Assembly (NCBI GenBank): GCA_947311255.1
Contig: CAMZKL010000009.1
Span: forward strand, 1 to 42,932
DNA: 42,932 nucleotides
Direction: 5' to 3'
Origin: an uncultured Chlorobiota bacterium
GTDB lineage: Bacteria; Bacteroidota; Bacteroidia; Bacteroidales; JAADGE01
A program made the position numbers and the translations under genes. This document shows, one piece after another, positions 1-9,153 of this stretch (within the stretch, counting starts at the first letter, position 1; the number at the start of each line of letters is the position of its first letter). Under the pieces are notes generated by a model, which saw only the letters and a program-made list of their open reading frames with translations, was not told where the DNA came from and did no database searches.

Positions 1-99
1 TTGACGTCAAAACATAAACTTCGTCAAATAGTTTGATTCTTTTTTCTTTTTTTATAATGTCGGCCAACTTTCCATGTCGTGTCAAGTTTTTTGAAGATT

Positions 100-2190
100 T
101 CAACCTATACTTAAAACTTTAACTTTAACGTGTTGGTGAAGTTTAACAACATCTGCCGGATTTTTAACATAAGCATTTTTAAGGTGCGAAATGTGTACAA
201 GTCCGTCTTGCTTAACTCCAACATCAACAAAAGCTCCAAAATTTGTAATGTTTGTAACAATACCCGGGAGTATCATTCCTTCATGCAAATCATCTACGGA
301 AGTTACATTTTGTGCAAATTCAAAAACTTTTGCTTTTTCTCGTGGGTCTCTGCCGGGCTTTTCAAGTTCTTTCATTATGTCTGTTAAAGTTGGCAAACCT
401 ATTTTGTCTGTAACATAATCTTGTAATTTTATTTTTTTTCTAAGCTCTGCATCTTTTAAAAATTCATCAAGACTAAGCCCTATATCTTTTGCCATTTTCT
501 TAACAATATAATATGTTTCTGGATGAACTGCTGAATTATCCAAAGGGTTTTTTGCGTTTCTAATTCTTAAAAACCCGGCAGATTGTTCGAAGGCTTTATT
601 TCCAAGTCTTTTAACTTTTGAAATTTCTTTACGAGACTTAAATGCTCCATTTTCTTTTCTGTAATCTACAATATTTTGTGCTAGACCTTCACCTAGTCCG
701 GAAACATAGGTCAGCAACTGTTTGCTTGCTGTGTTAATATCAATTCCTACTGCATTTACACAACTTTCAACAACAGTATCGAGGCTTTTTTGAAGTTCTT
801 TTTGGTCAACATCGTGCTGGTATTGTCCTACGCCTATTGATTTAGGGTCTATTTTTACAAGTTCTGCCAATGGATCTGCCAAACGCCTACCAATTGAAAC
901 TGCACCACGCACTGTTACATCAAAGTTTGGAAACTCTTCTCTTGCAATTTTTGATGCTGAATAAACCGATGCTCCGTCTTCGCTAACTACAAAAACATCA
1001 ACATCTCTTTCAAATCTAACCTTCTGTTTAACAAACTGTTCGGTTTCTCTGCTGGCTGTTCCGTTGCCAATTGCAATTGCTTCAATATTATATTTACTTG
1101 TGAGTTCTGAAATTAAACTTGCGGATTTAAAAGTGTCTTTTTGCGGGGGATGTGGGTAAATAACATCATTTTGTAAAAGATTTCCGTTTTCGTCTAAACA
1201 AACAATTTTGCAACCTGTTCGGAATGCAGGGTCAATTGCAAGAATACGCTTTTCTCCCAAAGGAGCAGAAAGTAAAAGTTGCCTTAAATTATCGGCAAAA
1301 ACTTTAATTGCTTCTTGGTCGGCCTTTTCCTTTGCAGATTTTGTAAATTCATTTTCTATTGAAGGAAGTAATAATCTTTTATAGGCATCATCAATAGCAT
1401 CTTGAACTTGTGCACTTGCATTTCCGTTTCCTTTTAGCAAAATTTTGTCGAGTTTTTCTAAAACCTTTTCTTCATTAGGATGAATTTTTACTCTTAAAAA
1501 ACCTTCGTTTACACCTCTAAAAACTGCTAATAACCTGTGAGATGGTATTTTGTTAAGACTTTCTTCAAAATCAAAATAATCTTTAAATTTTATTGCTTCA
1601 TCTTTTTTAGTTTTTACAACAGATGCTTTAACAGTTGCAGTGTATTTGAATTCTCGCCTTACTGCATCTCGAACTTTTTTGCTTTCATTTATTTCTTCTG
1701 CAATAATATCTCTTGCTCCTTGCAGGGCATCATCAAGTGTTTCAAGCTCGTCGTTCAAATATTTTAGTGCTTCGTTTTCAATATCTTTAATGTTTTGATT
1801 GAAAATTATTTTTGCAAGAGGTTCTAATCCTTTTTCTTTTGCTTTTACTGCTCTGGTTTTTCGTTTTATTTTGTATGGCAGGTATAAATCTTCTAATTCT
1901 ATTAAATCGTAAGTTGCGTCAATTTGTTTTTTTAATTCTTCTGTAAGTTTTCCTTGTTTTTCAATTGCTGTAAGAATACTTTCTCTTCTTTTTTCAAGCT
2001 CTTCGTATTTTTCTTGAAGTGTTTTTATATCGGCAATTTGTACTTCATCTAAGCCTCCAGTCATTTCTTTTCTGTATCTGCTTATAAATGGAACTGTTGC
2101 TTTTTCTTCAAAAAGAGAAATTGTATTTTCCACTTGTTTTTCTGATATGTTTAGTTGTGTTGCTATTAATTTGTGGTGTGTTTTTGTCAT
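100..2190 (-). CDS. tex: Tex family RNA-binding transcription accessory protein, C-terminus cut short
   Basis: Cytoplasmic nucleic-acid-binding protein of the Tex family (prokaryotic Spt6 relative). The 696-residue product has the helical Tex N-terminal region (about 1-310, with ATVPFISRYRKE at 31-42), a YqgF/RNase H-like domain (about 315-450, ILAIDPAFRTGCK), a helix-hairpin-helix region (about 490-545) and the start of an S1 RNA-binding domain (from about 633, GIVTNITNFGAFVDVG). The start ATG at 2190 gives the usual family N-terminus. The odd point is the end: the S1 domain stops at VKVKVLSIG, before the last beta strand that Tex proteins normally carry (a D.xRKRI.LSM-like stretch). The reading frame shifted by one base stays open to the window edge. 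A frameshift, a rearrangement or a real short variant are all possible. Family assignment is secure; intactness is not. Confidence 0.93.
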   Translation of the reverse strand: MTKTHHKLIATQLNISEKQVENTISLFEEKATVPFISRYRKEMTGGLDEVQIADIKTLQEKYEELEKRRESILTAIEKQGKLTEELKKQIDATYDLIELEDLYLPYKIKRKTRAVKAKEKGLEPLAKIIFNQNIKDIENEALKYLNDELETLDDALQGARDIIAEEINESKKVRDAVRREFKYTATVKASVVKTKKDEAIKFKDYFDFEESLNKIPSHRLLAVFRGVNEGFLRVKIHPNEEKVLEKLDKILLKGNGNASAQVQDAIDDAYKRLLLPSIENEFTKSAKEKADQEAIKVFADNLRQLLLSAPLGEKRILAIDPAFRTGCKIVCLDENGNLLQNDVIYPHPPQKDTFKSASLISELTSKYNIEAIAIGNGTASRETEQFVKQKVRFERDVDVFVVSEDGASVYSASKIAREEFPNFDVTVRGAVSIGRRLADPLAELVKIDPKSIGVGQYQHDVDQKELQKSLDTVVESCVNAVGIDINTASKQLLTYVSGLGEGLAQNIVDYRKENGAFKSRKEISKVKRLGNKAFEQSAGFLRIRNAKNPLDNSAVHPETYYIVKKMAKDIGLSLDEFLKDAELRKKIKLQDYVTDKIGLPTLTDIMKELEKPGRDPREKAKVFEFAQNVTSVDDLHEGMILPGIVTNITNFGAFVDVGVKQDGLVHISHLKNAYVKNPADVVKLHQHVKVKVLSIG

Positions 2191-2287
2191 TTTTATGATT
2201 TCTTACCTGTCTTAAAACAGAGTTTTTTGATAACATTTCAATCTCATTTTTGCTTTTAATATTGTACAATGAACAAAAAAAAGATAT

Positions 2288-2324
2288 TAAAAAAGGGGCT
2301 AAATCTATATTAGCCCCTTTTTTT
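2288..2324 (-). terminator. Intrinsic terminator after the DUF2335 gene
   Basis: GC-rich stem AGGGGCTAA / TTAGCCCCT with a 7-base loop, flanked by A and T runs on both sides, so it could work in both directions. On the minus strand it directly follows the DUF2335 stop and separates that operon from tex. Confidence 0.85.
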
Positions 2325-2338
2325 ATTTAAACAAAACC

Positions 2339-2776
2339 TTACTTCTTCTTATTTGGTCCAACATTTTCTTTATCAACTTTGCGAAACCTCAAAAAAGCTG
2401 TTGCTGCTAAAATTATGGTTGCTCCTGCAAAAATAGTTCCTTGTGTTTTCATATCATTGATTATTAAGAAATATGAAAAAACCATCCCAGACATGACAAT
2501 AGCAAAAGCAAAAAAAAGTGTTAAAATATCTATTGAAAAGAAGCGAGTTGAACTTTTTTCAAAAAGTTTTAGTTTCCTATCATTAAAATCATGACGAGCA
2601 TCTTGTTCTTTAGCAGTCCGTTCCTTAATCCAATTAATAATGTCAGGGTCTAATTCTTTAAGTTTTTCAAGTTCTATTGCATCAGGTAACAGGCTATCAT
2701 CAAAAGTTTCATTTTGTTCATATGTTACCATTGCGCTCCCTTGTGTACGCTTTAACTGTTTTCTTCCTTTTGCCAT
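2339..2776 (-). CDS. DUF2335 family small membrane protein
   Basis: A 145-residue protein with a hydrophilic N-terminal half, the DP..i..i......E...RH pattern (DPDIINWIKERTAKEQDARH, about 43-62), then two membrane segments (about 82-105 and 113-130) and a basic tail. This order matches the DUF2335 family of predicted membrane proteins, whose function is unknown. The start ATG lies 2 bases after the stop of the 77-residue ORF upstream, so the two are probably translated from one message. A strong terminator follows. Assignment rests on pattern memory, not a search. Confidence 0.7.
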   Translation of the reverse strand: MAKGRKQLKRTQGSAMVTYEQNETFDDSLLPDAIELEKLKELDPDIINWIKERTAKEQDARHDFNDRKLKLFEKSSTRFFSIDILTLFFAFAIVMSGMVFSYFLIINDMKTQGTIFAGATIILAATAFLRFRKVDKENVGPNKKK

Positions 2777-2778
2777 TT

Positions 2779-3012
2779 TTAAACCTTTTCTTTTTTATAA
2801 GACTTTATAGATTTTTTAAAATCTTTTTTGAATTTTACAGAATCATTGTGTAATTGGTTTTTATCATCTGAGACAGGAGAAAATTCAATATCTTCGATAA
2901 GATATTGAAACTCTTCTTCTATTTCTGTAATTAAAAAGTTTTTTGGCGGATTAATAAATATCCCATTAAAAGAAAAGAAAATTCTGCATATGTTATTAAA
3001 TACTACTTCCAT
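2779..3012 (-). CDS. Small hypothetical protein upstream of the DUF2335 gene
   Basis: A 77-residue ORF with ATG at 3012. The first third is hydrophobic (NNICRIFFSFNGIFINPP), and the rest is acidic then very lysine-rich (KFKKDFKKSIKSYKKEKV). I do not recognise a family. Support for being real: it ends 2 bases before the DUF2335 start, has a Bacteroidota-type -7 box upstream, and no other gene occupies the region. An alternative is that it is non-coding leader. Confidence 0.5.
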   Translation of the reverse strand: MEVVFNNICRIFFSFNGIFINPPKNFLITEIEEEFQYLIEDIEFSPVSDDKNQLHNDSVKFKKDFKKSIKSYKKEKV

Positions 3013-3062
3013 GTTTTGTACAACGCTTATTTAATAATTTAATTATAAAATATGTACGCTTG

Positions 3063-3090
3063 AATTGTGTTTTTATACAAACACACAATT
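3063..3090 (-). other. Hairpin in the probable 5' leader of the DUF2335 operon
   Basis: AATTGTGT at 3063-3070 pairs with ACACAATT at 3083-3090, and the stem can extend about three more pairs after one mismatch. It has no T-run on either side, so it is unlikely to be an intrinsic terminator. It lies between the predicted -7 box (3121-3128) and the first ATG (3012), so it would be in the transcript leader. Confidence 0.35.
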
Positions 3091-3120
3091 TATATTATGC
3101 TCTATTTTTATTTTAGAGTA

Positions 3121-3128
3121 CAAATATA
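3121..3128 (-). promoter_or_regulatory. Candidate Bacteroidota -7 box (TATATTTG) for the small ORF/DUF2335 pair
   Basis: Minus-strand TATATTTG fits TAnnTTTG. No clear TTTG -33 box is seen at 19-bp spacing, so the call is tentative. Confidence 0.35.
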
Positions 3129-3210
3129 TGTTAAATATACAATAAAAAAATAAAATATCCTAATAAAATTAACATTTTTACATAAATTAATAAACAGGGA
3201 GTTAAGGTAA

Positions 3211-3897
3211 TCAGTTAATTAAACTATCAATTAGTTCTCTGTTTTTTATTTCAATTCTTGCAAAAATTTTTTTCTCAAATTCAGAAAATTCTTGTTTTTC
3301 TTTGCTGTATTTTATTTTGCCATCTTCAAGAAAGTGAATGAAATCACATAAATTTGTTAATGTTTCAATTATATGAGATGTAATAATTATTGTTTTTCCT
3401 TTTTCTTTTAATTTCAATAAAATTGAACGCATAATTCTTGCAGTTTCAATATCAAGACCATTGAAGGGTTCGTCTAATATTAATATTGGTTTGTCTTGTT
3501 TTAATATTGCTAGCAGGGCAAGTTTTTTTTTCATGCCTGTTGAATATTCGTCAATTATTTGGTCTAGTGGCAATAAAAAAAGTTTATTCCATTTGTTTTC
3601 GTTAAAATTTTTTGTCCTGAAAATGTTCAAATATTCTCTCCCTGTTATGTATGAATAAAAGAAATTTTCGGTAGGCAAGTAGCTTATTTGTTTTTTTGAT
3701 ATTTTTTCTTGTTTATAATTTATTTCTCCTTCATCTAATTTTAACAAACCAAATATTGAATTTAAGAGAGTTGTTTTGCCAGAACCATTTAAGCCAACAA
3801 TGCCGTTTATTGTTTTATCTTGTATTGAAAGATTTAGGGCATTAATTATTCGGTCTTCTTTTTTATATGATATTGAAAGGTTTTTAATTGTAATCAT
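3211..3897 (-). CDS. ABC transporter ATP-binding protein
   Basis: A 228-residue ABC ATPase that would power the membrane protein encoded just before it. Walker A is GLNGSGKT (35-42), the signature motif YSTGMKK (118-124), Walker B ILILDEP (138-144) with D-loop NGLD, and the switch histidine is in ITSH (175). It overlaps the permease gene by 14 bases, which indicates translational coupling. It is the last gene of the six-gene minus-strand cluster. The family resembles simple exporters with separate subunits; the substrate cannot be read from sequence. Confidence 0.93.
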   Translation of the reverse strand: MITIKNLSISYKKEDRIINALNLSIQDKTINGIVGLNGSGKTTLLNSIFGLLKLDEGEINYKQEKISKKQISYLPTENFFYSYITGREYLNIFRTKNFNENKWNKLFLLPLDQIIDEYSTGMKKKLALLAILKQDKPILILDEPFNGLDIETARIMRSILLKLKEKGKTIIITSHIIETLTNLCDFIHFLEDGKIKYSKEKQEFSEFEKKIFARIEIKNRELIDSLIN

Positions 3898-4873
3898 TCA
3901 GGTAGAAATTTAATTTTTTTAAGGATTTAAAATAAAGATAGATTGTTAATATCCAAACAACAGGGATAAATGCCGGCATAAAAATACTTATTACACCAAA
4001 GCTAGAATACATTTGCATTCCAACAGGTTTTTCTCCTGGTTTATAGAAGGCATATTTCAAAATTACAAAGAAAACTTGTAAACTTAAAAGTATGATAAGT
4101 TCTATTGTTATAATATACCATTTATCAAAATGGAATATTAAAAAAGCGAGTAATAAAGGGAATACTAATGCAAAGAATAATAATATTTGATTTTTTATTT
4201 TAAATGAAATAAATTTTGTGCTTGACTTTTCAAATGCTAATATAATTTGCAGGTCTTCACATTTTTCTAAAAAAGAAATTTGGAATATTGCAAGTATTAA
4301 AATTACAATTGGTACAGTTCCAATAAAAAAAGATGTTGTTAGCCCAAGTATCCAAAGTGTATATATTGGAAATAGATTTTTTCTTACTCCTGCTTTCCAT
4401 TCAAAGCTATGGTAAGGAATTAGTCTTTGAATTTTGGTATTTCTATTGCTTTTTTTTATGTTTATTTCTATATGCACAACTACAATAATAGCAAAGACAT
4501 AAAAAGGAATAAGCACATAACTATTTATTAATAAGCCAATTATAAGAGGTATTGAAATAATAATATATTCAATAAATTGTATTGTTTTATATTTTTTTAA
4601 ATATATTTTAAGAAAAACTGTATCTAGTCTTTTTATATGAATAAAAAAAATTATTACGAAGTATCCTACGGAAATATAATATTTATTATTTGTGTTTGAA
4701 AGTTCTGAAAACAGATAAAAAAAAGCAATAAATAGAATAGTAAGAAGAATTAAAATACGAAAAATACCAATTTCTGCAATTGCTCTGTATGTTTGTATTA
4801 TTCTTAATTTTATTATTGATTTTATCACTTGCCTATTAAATTGTTTTACAAAATTAATAATAAAGCCAATCAA
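3884..4873 (-). CDS. ABC transporter membrane subunit (permease-like)
   Basis: A 329-residue, very hydrophobic protein with many membrane segments, for example around 38-56, 104-125, 170-200, 229-248, 252-275 and 300-320. It has no recognisable motif of its own. It overlaps the ABC ATPase and follows the GldH-like lipoprotein gene with a 39-base gap, so it is most likely the ATPase's membrane partner. Poorly conserved membrane subunits like this are common in Bacteroidota ABC-2-type exporters; the exact family is not certain. Confidence 0.72.
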   Translation of the reverse strand: MIGFIINFVKQFNRQVIKSIIKLRIIQTYRAIAEIGIFRILILLTILFIAFFYLFSELSNTNNKYYISVGYFVIIFFIHIKRLDTVFLKIYLKKYKTIQFIEYIIISIPLIIGLLINSYVLIPFYVFAIIVVVHIEINIKKSNRNTKIQRLIPYHSFEWKAGVRKNLFPIYTLWILGLTTSFFIGTVPIVILILAIFQISFLEKCEDLQIILAFEKSSTKFISFKIKNQILLFFALVFPLLLAFLIFHFDKWYIITIELIILLSLQVFFVILKYAFYKPGEKPVGMQMYSSFGVISIFMPAFIPVVWILTIYLYFKSLKKLNFYLNDYN

Positions 4874-4912
4874 AATAAATGGTGTTGTTAAGTTTATATT
4901 GTTGGGAGAAAA

Positions 4913-5362
4913 TTATTTTGATTTACGAATAATTAAACCAATATCAATAACCAAAATAACAGGATTATTGTTCATTGTATGGCTTATTTTAAAAGTATAT
5001 TTTCCTTTTTTTAATGGTGTATTTTCTGAAAAAATATCTTCAATATCCCAAAATTGACCTGTAACATCTCCTTTATACTTTCCTTTTTCATTTGCGACTA
5101 AGAATTCTGCTTCTTTTGTAAATTCATTCCCGTCAGGAGTTATCTGACTAATTAATACTTTTATTGTTGTAAAAGGATAGCCTGTTAGGTGTCTCATAGC
5201 AAAAAAAAGATCGTAGTTTCCATTTTCTGTTATGTCAACTTCAAATGTTTTCACATCTGATTTTTCCCACTTCAAATCTTCAACTGCCTGAAAATCACTG
5301 TAAGTATCAGAACACGATGCAATTAACAAAAGAACCAAAGAGCTGAATATATATTTATTCAT
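4913..5362 (-). CDS. gldH: GldH-like gliding motility lipoprotein
   Basis: A 149-residue lipoprotein: signal sequence with lipobox LIASC (lipidated Cys17), then a beta-rich domain with WEKSDVKTFEVDI, an R..(T/G)YPFTTI segment (HLTGYPFTTIKV) and a C-terminal KGKYTFKISHTM. This pattern and length fit the GldH family of the Bacteroidota gliding / type IX secretion group. In Flavobacterium johnsoniae GldH is a lipoprotein needed for gliding. Here it sits 6 bases after a PP2C phosphatase gene and 39 bases before an ABC permease gene, so its role may be linked to surface behaviour; non-gliding Bacteroidota also carry the gene. Confidence 0.75.
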   Translation of the reverse strand: MNKYIFSSLVLLLIASCSDTYSDFQAVEDLKWEKSDVKTFEVDITENGNYDLFFAMRHLTGYPFTTIKVLISQITPDGNEFTKEAEFLVANEKGKYKGDVTGQFWDIEDIFSENTPLKKGKYTFKISHTMNNNPVILVIDIGLIIRKSK

Positions 5363-5368
5363 ATTAAT

Positions 5369-8300
5369 TTATTTTTTAGAGTGCATTCTTATTCCTATTA
5401 TTAGAATATCATCTACTTGTTCTAAGTCTCCTTTCCAACTATTAATAACCCTTTTGAGAACTCCTTTTTGTTCTTCAACAGGTCTTTTGTAATTGTTAAG
5501 AAGCATATGCCTGAATCTTCTATATTTGAATTTTTTTTCATCCGGTCCTCCAAATTGATCAACATATCCATCAGAAAACAAATAAATCATATCATTGTCT
5601 TTTACATCAAGAATATGGTTTTTAAATAATCCTCGATTGATATTTATTGGTGAAATTGAAAATCTATCGGCTTTTATTTCATTAATATTATCATCTCTTA
5701 TAAGAAATATTTGATTTATTGATCCTGCGTATTCTACAATGTTCTCATATTTGTGAATTGCAATTATACTTATATCCATTCCATCTTTAAAGTCATTTTT
5801 TTCTTCATCCGAACTAAAAATACTTGCAATTTCATTATTCAAGTTATCTAAAATTTCAGAGGGTGTGTCTATGCCTTGTAAAATTATGTTTCTTAATATA
5901 TCTAATCCAATTATAGACATGAAAGCTCCCGGAACTCCGTGTCCTGTGCAATCTACTGCAGCAACGAATGTTTTGTCAACTGTTTCGTCAACCCAATAAA
6001 AATCTCCACTTACAATTTCTTTAGACATAAATAAAATAAAAGAGTCTGGAAGGAGTTTTTTTATGTATTTTTTTGAGGGTAACATTGTATTAATAATTCT
6101 TGATGCATAACGCAAACTTTCTGAAATACTTTGATTTTTAACTGAAAGCTGTTCCCTTTGTTTTTCTACTTTATTAGCAATTTTTTGTTTTTCATGAAGT
6201 ATTTTGTTTTCTTTTCTAATTTCTCTATTGTATCGAAAAAAAGCACCAAATATTATAAGACCAATTAAAATAGAATAAATAATATAAGCAATTGTTGAAA
6301 ACCACCAAGGTGGAGATATGTGTATTTTTAATTTTGTAGGCTCTGTATTCCAAATTCCATCACTATTAGAGCCTACTACAAGAAACGTATAGTTTCCTGG
6401 TGATAAGTGATAAAAACTTATTGATCTTTTGTGGCCTAAGTTTATCCAATCTTCTCCCGATTCTTCAAATTTATATTTGAATTTATTTTTTTCGGGATGA
6501 GTATATTCCGGAACTGCATAATATATTTCAAAACTACTTTCTTTATATTTAAGAAAAAACTCATCTTTATTGTCTTTTAAAATATTGTTTCTGCTGTTTT
6601 TCGTATTTACTATAAATTTAGTTATAACTGGTTTAGGAGAGAATTGATTTTTCTCTATTGTTTTAAATGTTAATGAATTAAGTCCATTAATTCCACCCCA
6701 AAACATTTCATTATTTTTTTTGTCGAAATAAACAGCTCCAATATTAAACTCGTTGGACTGCAGGTTGTCTCCAATAGAAAAATTAGCTACTTCTTCAGTT
6801 TTTGGATTAAATTTTATTAGACCTTTATTAGTGCTCATCCAAAGGTTGTTTTTATTATCTTCTGAAATTGTATAAATAAAATCATTTGCAAATCCATGAC
6901 TTTGAGAAGTATAATAAACGAATGAATCTTTTTCAGAAATATACTTATTTAATCCTGTGCCAGTTCCAAGCCATATGGTATTATCAGAGCTTTTAAAAAT
7001 TGTTAACACAGAATTACTGCTAATTCTATGATTGTCTTTATCATAGATTTTAAAACTGTCTGTTTTTATATTGTAAACATTTAATCCATTAGAAGTTCCT
7101 ATCCATATTTCTTGATTATTTCTTTTAACTGCTTTAAAAACTCCGATTGATGATAAAGAGTTTTCATAATTATTAAAAGATATTATTTTGCCTTTATTAT
7201 ATTTATACAATCCATTAACTGTTGAAAACCAAATATTATCTTCTTCAAACAGAATATGCGAAATTCTATTTTTAACAAATAACTTATTAAAATCTTTTTG
7301 TACATATTTTGAGAATGAAGTTAGTTTTTTGTTTTTTTTAGAATAAATATACGGCCCTTCACTTGTTCCTATCCATATATTTCCTTTATTATCTGGAATA
7401 ATACAATGAATATCATCGCTTGTTAAAATGGAATTTTTACTATTTAAAATCTTAACATTTTTTGTTTCTCTGTTAAAAATGTTTAATCCAAACCCTCTTG
7501 TTCCAAGCCACAATAGTTTAGTTATGTCATCAAAATAAATAGAATAAAACGTGTTTGAAGAAAATTTTATGGATTTGTTTTTGTTTTTTTGATAGAGATT
7601 AAATCTTTTTTTCTTAGAATCAATTTTGAAAATTCCATAGTCAGAAGAAACCCAAATTATTCCGGATTTGTCTTGTATAATATTTGATATATTGCCAACA
7701 TTAATTTCTTGGCTTACAAAATTTTCCAGTCTAAAATATTCAAAGTATTGTTTGTCGGATGTCTTATTCAATAAACCAAATTTTGTTCCAACCCAAACTG
7801 CTCCATTTGAGTCTTTAAATATTGCTTTGGCTTCAGAAATTTTATGTTTTGATTTTTGTTCTTTAAATTTATTAGTTTTTGGATTAAAAATATAAATGCC
7901 ATTTTTTGTTCCTACCCAAATCTTTTCAGAGTTTTCTATATAAACAGAAAATATTTCATTTGATTTTAAGTTTTCATTAATTTTAAAAGTCGTAAACTTA
8001 TTTGTTTTACTATCAAATTTAACTAATCCATTTTGAGATGGTGTCCAAAAGTTTTTTTCTGCATCTTCTGAAATTGAAAAATAATTGTAATAACTAATAT
8101 GTTCATTATTTAAATTTTTTTGGTTGTACTCTAAAAATTTATTTCCCTCTTTATAATATCTTATAATTCCTGTTTCGGTTCGTATCCAAAGATTTTTGTC
8201 ATCATCTTGAAAAACAGAATTTATTTTCGTGGAATAGGCAGAACCCTCATAGCGTCTATTTTTTAAAACATTGGAAAATTTATTTGTTTTATAATTGTAT

Positions 8301-8626
8301 TTTTCTAATCCATCATTGTTTATAATAAAAATACTAGAATCTTTAGATTCTGTTATACTATGTATATAGTTGTCTGACAAACTATTAGCATTAGAAGGGT
8401 CATGTTTAAAAACAGCAAATTCATATCCATCAAACCTATTTAGCCCATCCTGTGTGCCAATCCAAATAAATCCTTCTTTATCTTGATATATGTTATTAGC
8501 ATAGTTCTGAGAAAGTCCATCATTTATTGAATAATGATCAATACTATAAAGTTCAGTTTGTGAAAAAGAAACATTATTTATTAAAAACAAAATAAAAAAT
8601 GGATATAGAATATTTGTAATTTTCAT
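5369..8626 (-). CDS. Periplasmic beta-propeller sensor fused to a PP2C (SpoIIE-like) phosphatase
   Basis: A 1085-residue envelope sensor. Order: signal peptide (about 1-22), a long run of two-component-regulator propeller repeats (about 25-670, repeated IWIGT..GLN/GIY blades), a Y_Y_Y domain (about 690-770, ending LSPGNYTFLVVG), one membrane segment (about 775-798), a short coiled coil, then a cytoplasmic PP2C/SpoIIE phosphatase (about 865-1080). Metal-site residues are visible in SGDFYW (873-878), AAVDCTGHGVPG (Asp892) and FSDGYVDQ (Asp1019). Such proteins usually reverse a serine/threonine phosphorylation on an anti-sigma-antagonist-like partner in response to a periplasmic ligand; no partner is seen nearby. 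It lies between the biotin-carrier gene (9-base gap) and gldH (6-base gap). Confidence 0.92.
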   Translation of the reverse strand: MKITNILYPFFILFLINNVSFSQTELYSIDHYSINDGLSQNYANNIYQDKEGFIWIGTQDGLNRFDGYEFAVFKHDPSNANSLSDNYIHSITESKDSSIFIINNDGLEKYNYKTNKFSNVLKNRRYEGSAYSTKINSVFQDDDKNLWIRTETGIIRYYKEGNKFLEYNQKNLNNEHISYYNYFSISEDAEKNFWTPSQNGLVKFDSKTNKFTTFKINENLKSNEIFSVYIENSEKIWVGTKNGIYIFNPKTNKFKEQKSKHKISEAKAIFKDSNGAVWVGTKFGLLNKTSDKQYFEYFRLENFVSQEINVGNISNIIQDKSGIIWVSSDYGIFKIDSKKKRFNLYQKNKNKSIKFSSNTFYSIYFDDITKLLWLGTRGFGLNIFNRETKNVKILNSKNSILTSDDIHCIIPDNKGNIWIGTSEGPYIYSKKNKKLTSFSKYVQKDFNKLFVKNRISHILFEEDNIWFSTVNGLYKYNKGKIISFNNYENSLSSIGVFKAVKRNNQEIWIGTSNGLNVYNIKTDSFKIYDKDNHRISSNSVLTIFKSSDNTIWLGTGTGLNKYISEKDSFVYYTSQSHGFANDFIYTISEDNKNNLWMSTNKGLIKFNPKTEEVANFSIGDNLQSNEFNIGAVYFDKKNNEMFWGGINGLNSLTFKTIEKNQFSPKPVITKFIVNTKNSRNNILKDNKDEFFLKYKESSFEIYYAVPEYTHPEKNKFKYKFEESGEDWINLGHKRSISFYHLSPGNYTFLVVGSNSDGIWNTEPTKLKIHISPPWWFSTIAYIIYSILIGLIIFGAFFRYNREIRKENKILHEKQKIANKVEKQREQLSVKNQSISESLRYASRIINTMLPSKKYIKKLLPDSFILFMSKEIVSGDFYWVDETVDKTFVAAVDCTGHGVPGAFMSIIGLDILRNIILQGIDTPSEILDNLNNEIASIFSSDEEKNDFKDGMDISIIAIHKYENIVEYAGSINQIFLIRDDNINEIKADRFSISPININRGLFKNHILDVKDNDMIYLFSDGYVDQFGGPDEKKFKYRRFRHMLLNNYKRPVEEQKGVLKRVINSWKGDLEQVDDILIIGIRMHSKK

Positions 8627-8635
8627 AAAGAAATA

Positions 8636-9142
8636 CTATTCAAATGTTACTAATATCTGATTTTTTTCAACCGAACTTCCTTTTTCAATAATAATATCTT
8701 TGATAATAGCATTTTGTTCAGCTTTTAAATTATTCTCCATTTTCATAGCCTCTAAAACTAAAATATTATCTCCTTCTTTTATATTATCTCCAATATTAAC
8801 AAGAATTTCAGTTACTAATCCCGGCATTGGAGCTTTTAGGTCTGTATTTTTTTTTGTTTTTTGATTTTGTATTCCCAAAGTTTTAAGAACCTTGTCTAAT
8901 TCTGATGAAACTTCAATAATATGCGTATTATTGTTTATTTTAATACTGATTGTTTTTTCTTCTTTATTTTCTGAAATTATATTTATATTGTATGATTTAT
9001 TATTACTAATAATATGAAAAGTTTTGCTATCCTTTTTTGATACATCGATATTAAAAGGTATTCCTGAAATAAATCCAGATTTTCTTTCTTTATTATCAAA
9101 AGATATTTCAAATTCTTTATTGTTAATTTTTGCTATGTACAT
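8636..9142 (-). CDS. Biotin/lipoyl carrier domain protein (biotin carboxyl carrier type)
   Basis: A 168-residue protein. Its C-terminal 70 residues are a biotinyl domain: KAPMPGLV (about 103-110), then EAMKMEN with the expected biotinylated Lys134. The first 95 residues are a beta-rich, lysine-rich stretch typical of stand-alone Bacteroidota carrier subunits of acyl-CoA carboxylases or decarboxylases. No carboxylase or carboxyltransferase gene is in the window; instead it sits between a Crp-type regulator (11-base gap) and a PP2C phosphatase. Its enzyme must therefore be encoded elsewhere, or the protein serves another purpose. Confidence 0.88.
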   Translation of the reverse strand: MYIAKINNKEFEISFDNKERKSGFISGIPFNIDVSKKDSKTFHIISNNKSYNINIISENKEEKTISIKINNNTHIIEVSSELDKVLKTLGIQNQKTKKNTDLKAPMPGLVTEILVNIGDNIKEGDNILVLEAMKMENNLKAEQNAIIKDIIIEKGSSVEKNQILVTFE

Positions 9143-9153
9143 ATTATTAGTTA

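Noticed and set aside
3063..3090. Terminator of the ABC operon
   Set aside because: The hairpin has no T-run on the minus strand and lies about 120 bases after the stop; it is kept only as a leader hairpin.
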